Source: Azotimanducus chitobiosivorans (GTDB lineage: Bacteria > Pseudomonadota > Gammaproteobacteria > Pseudomonadales > Azotimanducaceae). From it: a stretch of 64,000 nt of DNA. This document shows positions 59,977 through 64,000 of the stretch, piece by piece. Each line of letters starts with the position of its first letter. Position 1 is the stretch's first letter. The position numbers were made by a program, and so were the translations under genes. The notes beneath the pieces were generated by a model. The model did no database searches and was not told the origin of the DNA. It saw only the letters and a list, made by a program, of their open reading frames with translations. The stretch is from the NCBI GenBank assembly GCA_965200235.1, contig OZ241339.1, positions 2,914,001-2,978,000 of the forward strand. Reading direction: 5' to 3'.

Positions 59977-61983
59977 ATGCCTGAGTATATAAACCATCGA
60001 TTCAAGGGGCCGCTTGGCGCGATGAAATCCAACGATCTCACCGACCAGCAGATAAGCGCACTTTGGATTCCTTTCGATCAGGGTGAGCGGGAAAATAGTC
60101 TTTCGTTCTATGACCCAGCGACACCAACCGCTACTCTCATGTTGGGAGGTAAGGGCAGCGGGAAAACACACTTGCTGCGATTCTATTCCTTTCCGGTACA
60201 GGGATTGCGTTATGGCAATGACTCACGTAGCTGGGAACAGCGCATTGATGAGGATCGCTATATTGGAATCTACACACGCGCTGGGGGGCTAAACGGTAAT
60301 CGATTTAGCGGAAAGGGTTGTGACTCTCAAGCTTGGCATGGCTTGTTTGCCTATTATTTGGAGCTTTGGTTTGGAATTGAATTTCTGCAAGTCACCGAAG
60401 CATTGGCTCAGCGAGTTGAGTCTTTGCGAAGGGATGAAGAAGCTTTGGTCCGAAGCTTTCTAGAATGTTATGACCGACCCCCACGGCTGGAATCGCCGAC
60501 GTTCGATTGCTTGACGAAGGCAATGAAGCAGTTGAGACGGGAGGTTGATATTTGCGTCAACAAGCTTGTGTTCGATACTTCGCTGGAAGATATTAAGGTT
60601 TGCGCTAGCCCAGGGCGATTAGTATTTGGTCTTCCAAAAATGGTGGCCAATCTTGGCGGCATATTTGAATCCGTTATTTTTAGTTACTGTGTGGATGAGT
60701 ATGAAAACTTCCTAGAGTACCAACAAGAGTGCGTCAATACATTGCTGCGGGAACGAGAATTGCCAGTGACGTTCCGCATCGGCGTCCGCAGTTACGGCAT
60801 GAAGAGCTATAGCACTTATAGTGCACGAGAAGACATTCGAGAAGGGTCCGAGTACGAGAAGGTTCATCTCGACTCGTGGCTGCGTGGAGACAAAGAAAAA
60901 TTTAAGGTATTCGCCCAGCAGATGGTAGTTCGCCGAACAGCAGAGTTCGGAGGGCCTAAGTCGGAAGAAGAACTGAATACATGTTTCCAAGCGCCTGATC
61001 TCAAGCCAATCCAGTACCGTGGTTCACATCTCGAGAAACTTGACAAGCAGCTCTCTTCGACATCATTAACGCCATCCGATGTGAGCAAGATACTCAACCT
61101 ATTCAGAAGCTTAAATTCAGAAGTGCTGCAGAAGGCAGCTATATATTCCCTCTATCAGGAAGTCGCCAACGGCCGGACGGAGTTGGTGGCATTGGCGCAA
61201 AGAATTTGTGACCAAGCTGCGGGAGAGAACCCTCCTGATGCGAAGTCGCTGCAAGGAATAGTAGGCCATTTCAAGAGCGACTTTGAAGCTCAGTTGCGCA
61301 GAGAAGCGAGGTCTGGTTCCGGTCGCTTCGATTACGGATCAATGGAGGATTTGATTGTGATGGCGGAGGGGTTGCCGCGTGTATTCCTTACTCTTATAAA
61401 GAGCATATTCGGCTGGTCCAATTTCGAAATTGGGAGTGAACACAGAAATTCAGCCCTTCCGATTTCGCTTGATGCGCGTCGGCGGGGAGTTGAGGATACG
61501 TCGAAATGGTTCCTTGAAGACATGCCTCAGTCTGGTGATGAGGGAGAGAAATTAGTCGTTGCCATCAATCGGCTGGCAACACTCTTTCGTCTGAACCGAT
61601 TTTCGGATAAACCCACCGAATGTTCGCTTATTCAGTTTAGCGTGCAGCTCGACCGACTCTCCTGTACTGCAAGAAACAGAATCCAAGCTGCTGCTGACCG
61701 ACGTTTGCTCATCCGGTGTGTCTCAGGGCAGAAGGACAGAAATAGTAGTGAGATCTGGGCGAAATTCCACATCAATCGTGTTCTGTGCCCCTTGTTTCAA
61801 CTGCCCACTGCCAAACGTGGAACAGCGAGGTTCAATCCAGACACAGCCGAAGCTATCTTTGGTGACGATTCTGACGACGCTAAGTTTCGATCTATCGTTA
61901 GCTCTTGGGAAAAACGCTTGAACTGGCCATTTAGGCTACAAAACTCAAAGCCATCGGGAACGCTACTTGACGGTATCGATTGA
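59977..61983 (+). CDS. ORC/CDC6-like AAA+ ATPase
   Basis: 668 residues from the ATG at 59977 (a GTG 12 nt upstream also fits). Walker A LMLGGKGSGKTHLLRF (residues about 55-70) and Walker B IFSYCVDEYENFLEY (Asp240-Glu241), then an arginine-rich region (VTFRIGVRSYGMKSY, sensor-like). The C-terminal half is helical with a late WHEK-poor, winged-helix-like segment (RIQAAADRRLLIRCVSG). It resembles the ORC-CDC6 family of prokaryotic conflict ATPases. It may sense foreign DNA or replication and gate the PRTase. The gene lies 56 bp after the PRTase gene and 3 bp before the next. Confidence 0.75.
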   Translation: MPEYINHRFKGPLGAMKSNDLTDQQISALWIPFDQGERENSLSFYDPATPTATLMLGGKGSGKTHLLRFYSFPVQGLRYGNDSRSWEQRIDEDRYIGIYTRAGGLNGNRFSGKGCDSQAWHGLFAYYLELWFGIEFLQVTEALAQRVESLRRDEEALVRSFLECYDRPPRLESPTFDCLTKAMKQLRREVDICVNKLVFDTSLEDIKVCASPGRLVFGLPKMVANLGGIFESVIFSYCVDEYENFLEYQQECVNTLLRERELPVTFRIGVRSYGMKSYSTYSAREDIREGSEYEKVHLDSWLRGDKEKFKVFAQQMVVRRTAEFGGPKSEEELNTCFQAPDLKPIQYRGSHLEKLDKQLSSTSLTPSDVSKILNLFRSLNSEVLQKAAIYSLYQEVANGRTELVALAQRICDQAAGENPPDAKSLQGIVGHFKSDFEAQLRREARSGSGRFDYGSMEDLIVMAEGLPRVFLTLIKSIFGWSNFEIGSEHRNSALPISLDARRRGVEDTSKWFLEDMPQSGDEGEKLVVAINRLATLFRLNRFSDKPTECSLIQFSVQLDRLSCTARNRIQAAADRRLLIRCVSGQKDRNSSEIWAKFHINRVLCPLFQLPTAKRGTARFNPDTAEAIFGDDSDDAKFRSIVSSWEKRLNWPFRLQNSKPSGTLLDGID

Positions 61984-61986
61984 AAC

Positions 61987-62982
61987 ATGAAATTACCTTC
62001 ACCGGATGATGTGCTAAACCGATACTCCGTCTACTACAGACGAGCACTATCTTTAGATCAGATAGCAGAGTCTTCTCATTACTCCGTTTTCCTCTCCGGA
62101 TACAATTTGAGTGAGCGCGTAAATCAGGTGTTCAATGCAGTCCAAGCGAAGCGAAAAGTATGGATTGTTCATCAAGAATATGGCTTCGGCTCCCAAGACT
62201 TGAAGGAAGCCAAGCTCGGTGACTTTTTAGAAACAACCCAGGGTGAAGACGAGTCGGAATCCTGTGAGCGCGTTTTGCAGCATGTCTTCGGGAACAACTC
62301 GCCCGATCCCAACGAGGCCGTCTGTATAGATTTGACCGGTCTCATGCGTCCCCATTTAATGCATTTAGTCCTTCGTCTTCGTTGGATGGGCATATCCCAG
62401 TTTGACTGCATTTATTCAGAGCCAGTGAGTTACGCAAGAAGAGAGCAGACGAGGTTCGGGACAGGAGGTGTCCGCGAGACTCGTCAAATCCGGGGCTTTG
62501 AAGGCGTGGCGACTCCAGATTCATCCGATGATCTCATGGTTATTGGTGCAGGCTACGATGACAAGCTGATATCCGAGGTCGCCCAGAATAAGGATTCAGC
62601 TCAAAAACTCGTCGTCTTGGGGTTCCCCTCTCTTCGAGCAGACATGTATCAGCAGAATCTCCTGCGAGTGGCCAAAGCCTCTGATGTTTTGGGCGATGTG
62701 CCGCGGAGATGGCAGTACTTCGCTCCAGCTAACGATCCATTCGCTACCGCAGGAGTCCTCTCAAGCTTGGCCAAGGAGCATATGGCACAGAGAAAAGACG
62801 CCAACTTGTACTTGTCCCCGCTGGCAACCAAAGCCCAAGCCCTCGGGTTCGCACTTTTCTTTGCCTTTGAAGGCGAGCAATGGAACACGAGCATAATCTT
62901 CCCCTTCAGCAACGCATACGATCAAGAAACCGGCCTCGGACTTGCGAGAACTTGGCGTTATGTTGTGGAGTTTCCAACGTAG
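61987..62982 (+). CDS. Unknown alpha/beta protein, last gene of the four-gene operon
   Basis: 331 residues, starting 3 bp after the ATPase stop. I do not recognise the family. Alternating strands and helices are evident: VFLSGYNLSERVNQVFNAV, KVWIVHQEYGFG, AVCIDLTGLMRPHLMHLVLR, DCIYSEPVSYAR, KLVVLGFPSLRAD, NLYLSPLATKAQALGFALFF. The layout (two Rossmann-like halves, conserved-looking acidic and Gly turns) is reminiscent of nucleotide-sensing folds such as CARF-like domains, which would suit a partner of a PRTase; this is inference from pattern only. Confidence 0.65.
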   Translation: MKLPSPDDVLNRYSVYYRRALSLDQIAESSHYSVFLSGYNLSERVNQVFNAVQAKRKVWIVHQEYGFGSQDLKEAKLGDFLETTQGEDESESCERVLQHVFGNNSPDPNEAVCIDLTGLMRPHLMHLVLRLRWMGISQFDCIYSEPVSYARREQTRFGTGGVRETRQIRGFEGVATPDSSDDLMVIGAGYDDKLISEVAQNKDSAQKLVVLGFPSLRADMYQQNLLRVAKASDVLGDVPRRWQYFAPANDPFATAGVLSSLAKEHMAQRKDANLYLSPLATKAQALGFALFFAFEGEQWNTSIIFPFSNAYDQETGLGLARTWRYVVEFPT

Positions 62983-62993
62983 AGCCCTTATGG

Positions 62994-63076
62994 GATGCCC
63001 CCCATCCCCCCAACACTCAGCAACCCCCAACACACCACCAAACCCCAATCAACACACAGCACACCCCCCTTCCACG
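62994..63076 (+). terminator. Probable Rho-utilisation (rut) site after the operon
   Basis: About 80 nt immediately after the operon are almost without G (about three G) and very rich in C and A (ccatcccccc, caacccccaa, acacaccacc, acacccccct). Long C-rich, G-poor, unstructured RNA is the known hallmark of rut sites. No intrinsic terminator follows. The base composition is abruptly different from both neighbours. Confidence 0.55.
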
Positions 63077-63446
63077 CCAAGAATTCCCCTTCATTCCGTA
63101 GAAATCAAGATTTTCTCGCGTGAACACTTGACAACCACAGAGAAAAGTCTGAACATGCGCACCATCTTTAGGACATGATCTGCTTAAAGGCAACTTTGCT
63201 TCGGCACACAAATAACCTGAAGGTGCGAAGTGTCGTCTGGGTGGGGGATAGCAATTGCTTGCAATCTTCGCAACAGTTCGTTTTCCTTCGTGCAGAAGGT
63301 TCCGGTAACTTTTGGGAAATGCTATGAGCAGTAATGCGACGGCAATGCTATTATTTATTGCGCGATGTACCTACAATGTGCTTTAATCCCCAATTGTTGG
63401 GACACCTCCGTCATGCCAATCAACCTCGTAACTTGGAGTCAACACC
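63077..63446. other. Intergenic 370 bp before the surface protein gene
   Basis: No coding sequence recognised. AT-rich around 63345-63365 (ctattatttattgcg), the likely promoter area of the next gene. Confidence 0.4.
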
Positions 63447-64000
63447 ATGAATAGTGACGTAACCACGCACTCTGCTGCAGCGAGCCAAGAGCGCCCCGAA
63501 GATCGGGCGCTTAGGTTCCAAGTCACAAACGTTTCCCTCGTCCAGAACGGGCAGGGAACCGTCCGCGGCCTTTCACTCGCCACCCTCGCGGCCACGCTCG
63601 CGGCCTGCGGCGGCGGCGGCTCCGGCGGCCCGGCGGCGCCCCCACCCGCCCCCGAGCCCGAGCCCGAGAACAACCCGCCCACCGCGGCCGCGGCCACCGC
63701 CACCGCCACCGAGGACGGCGACCCCGCCTCCGGCGACGCCGTCGGCTCCGACGAGGACGGCGACGACCTCACCTACTCCGTCTCCAAGCAGGGCGAACTC
63801 GGCACCCTCGCCCTCGCCGACGACGGCAAGTGGACCTACACCATCACCGACTCACCCCAGATCCAGGCGCTCGGCGCCGCCGCCACCCTCACCGACACCG
63901 CCGAAATCCAGGTCAGCGACGGCGAGGACTCCGCCACCGCCACCGTCACCATCACCATCCAGGGCGCCAACGACGCGCCCACCGCCGAAGCCGGCGCCGC
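63447..64000 (+). CDS. Cadherin/VCBS-like surface lipoprotein (3' end outside window)
   Basis: 184 codons visible from the ATG at 63447. A lipobox-like LAATLAACGGGG follows a long N-terminal tail; then a Pro/Glu linker (PAPEPEPENNPPTAAA) and a VCBS/cadherin-like domain (TEDGDPASGDAVGSDEDGDD, GTLALADDGKWTYTI, VSDGEDSATATVTITIQGAN) with NDAPTAEAG starting the next repeat. Such proteins are large Ca-binding adhesins. From about 63580 nearly every codon ends in C or G, far above the rest of the window. Confidence 0.85.
   Translation, partial: MNSDVTTHSAAASQERPEDRALRFQVTNVSLVQNGQGTVRGLSLATLAATLAACGGGGSGGPAAPPPAPEPEPENNPPTAAAATATATEDGDPASGDAVGSDEDGDDLTYSVSKQGELGTLALADDGKWTYTITDSPQIQALGAAATLTDTAEIQVSDGEDSATATVTITIQGANDAPTAEAGA

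Noticed and set aside
1..64000. tRNA or rRNA genes
   Set aside because: Intergenic regions were read for tRNA-like arms (GTTCGA-type T loops with paired stems) and rRNA; none could be supported by eye. A tRNA scan would be decisive.

Overview
The window looks like a piece of a gammaproteobacterial chromosome. The order rsmD <> ftsY-ftsE-ftsX-rpoH, an OmpR/EnvZ pair, a GacA-like regulator, RpoH, DjlA, RlpA, DacA, LipB and a TrmB/DUF423 pair all fit that class. Two things are unusual for the class: a single-chain (alpha2-type) glycyl-tRNA synthetase, and a perfect CIRCE operator in front of rpoH. No rRNA, tRNA or CRISPR array was found.

Layout. 0-14 kb is a backbone: a TPP enzyme (cut by the window edge), a thiolase, ompR-envZ, a candidate sRNA with a strong terminator, malate synthase G, rpsU-ptrB, an OmpA-like protein, a DUF4399 protein and glyQS. 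12.6-21.3 kb holds a decayed tandem duplication. The unit (tail of DUF4399 gene, glyQS, DUF1499 gene, 5' end of an hlyD gene) occurs twice; the second glyQS has a large internal deletion, and small mobile repeats have landed in and around both copies. It ends in an HlyD/C39-ABC peptide exporter. 21-43 kb is backbone again: a phosphoesterase, a thiolase/DUF35 pair, a DUF4143 ATPase, MscS, hpt-MTIP, gacA-like, djlA, MerC-like, KamA-like, trmB, rpoH-ftsXEY, rsmD, coaD, lipB-dacA-rlpA and an acyl-CoA synthetase.

43-63 kb is an accessory, defence-type island of lower and uneven GC. It contains three AlbA_2/HATPase genes (one intact, one interrupted, one decayed), a DUF6884 protein, a truncated TrlF-type PHP gene, a Phd/PIN toxin-antitoxin pair, an AAA-ATPase/PIN two-gene module, a HipA-like kinase with an unknown partner, a broken IS3-family element, and a compact four-gene operon (DNA methyltransferase, phosphoribosyltransferase-like protein, ORC/CDC6-like ATPase, unknown alpha/beta protein). 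That operon is the best candidate for an undescribed system. A C-rich, G-poor tract (probable rut site) follows it, and the window ends inside a very GC-rich cadherin/VCBS-like surface lipoprotein gene.

A second theme is a set of at least six families of short (84-287 bp) non-autonomous elements. Most are bounded by a 4-bp CTAG/TTAG/CTAA duplication (the YTAR rule of IS5-like transposases), and most are rich in internal hairpins. They interrupt genes cleanly, leave solo ends that became coding sequence (RlpA N-terminus, DUF1499 C-terminus), and join unrelated gene fragments. No IS5-type transposase is visible in the window.
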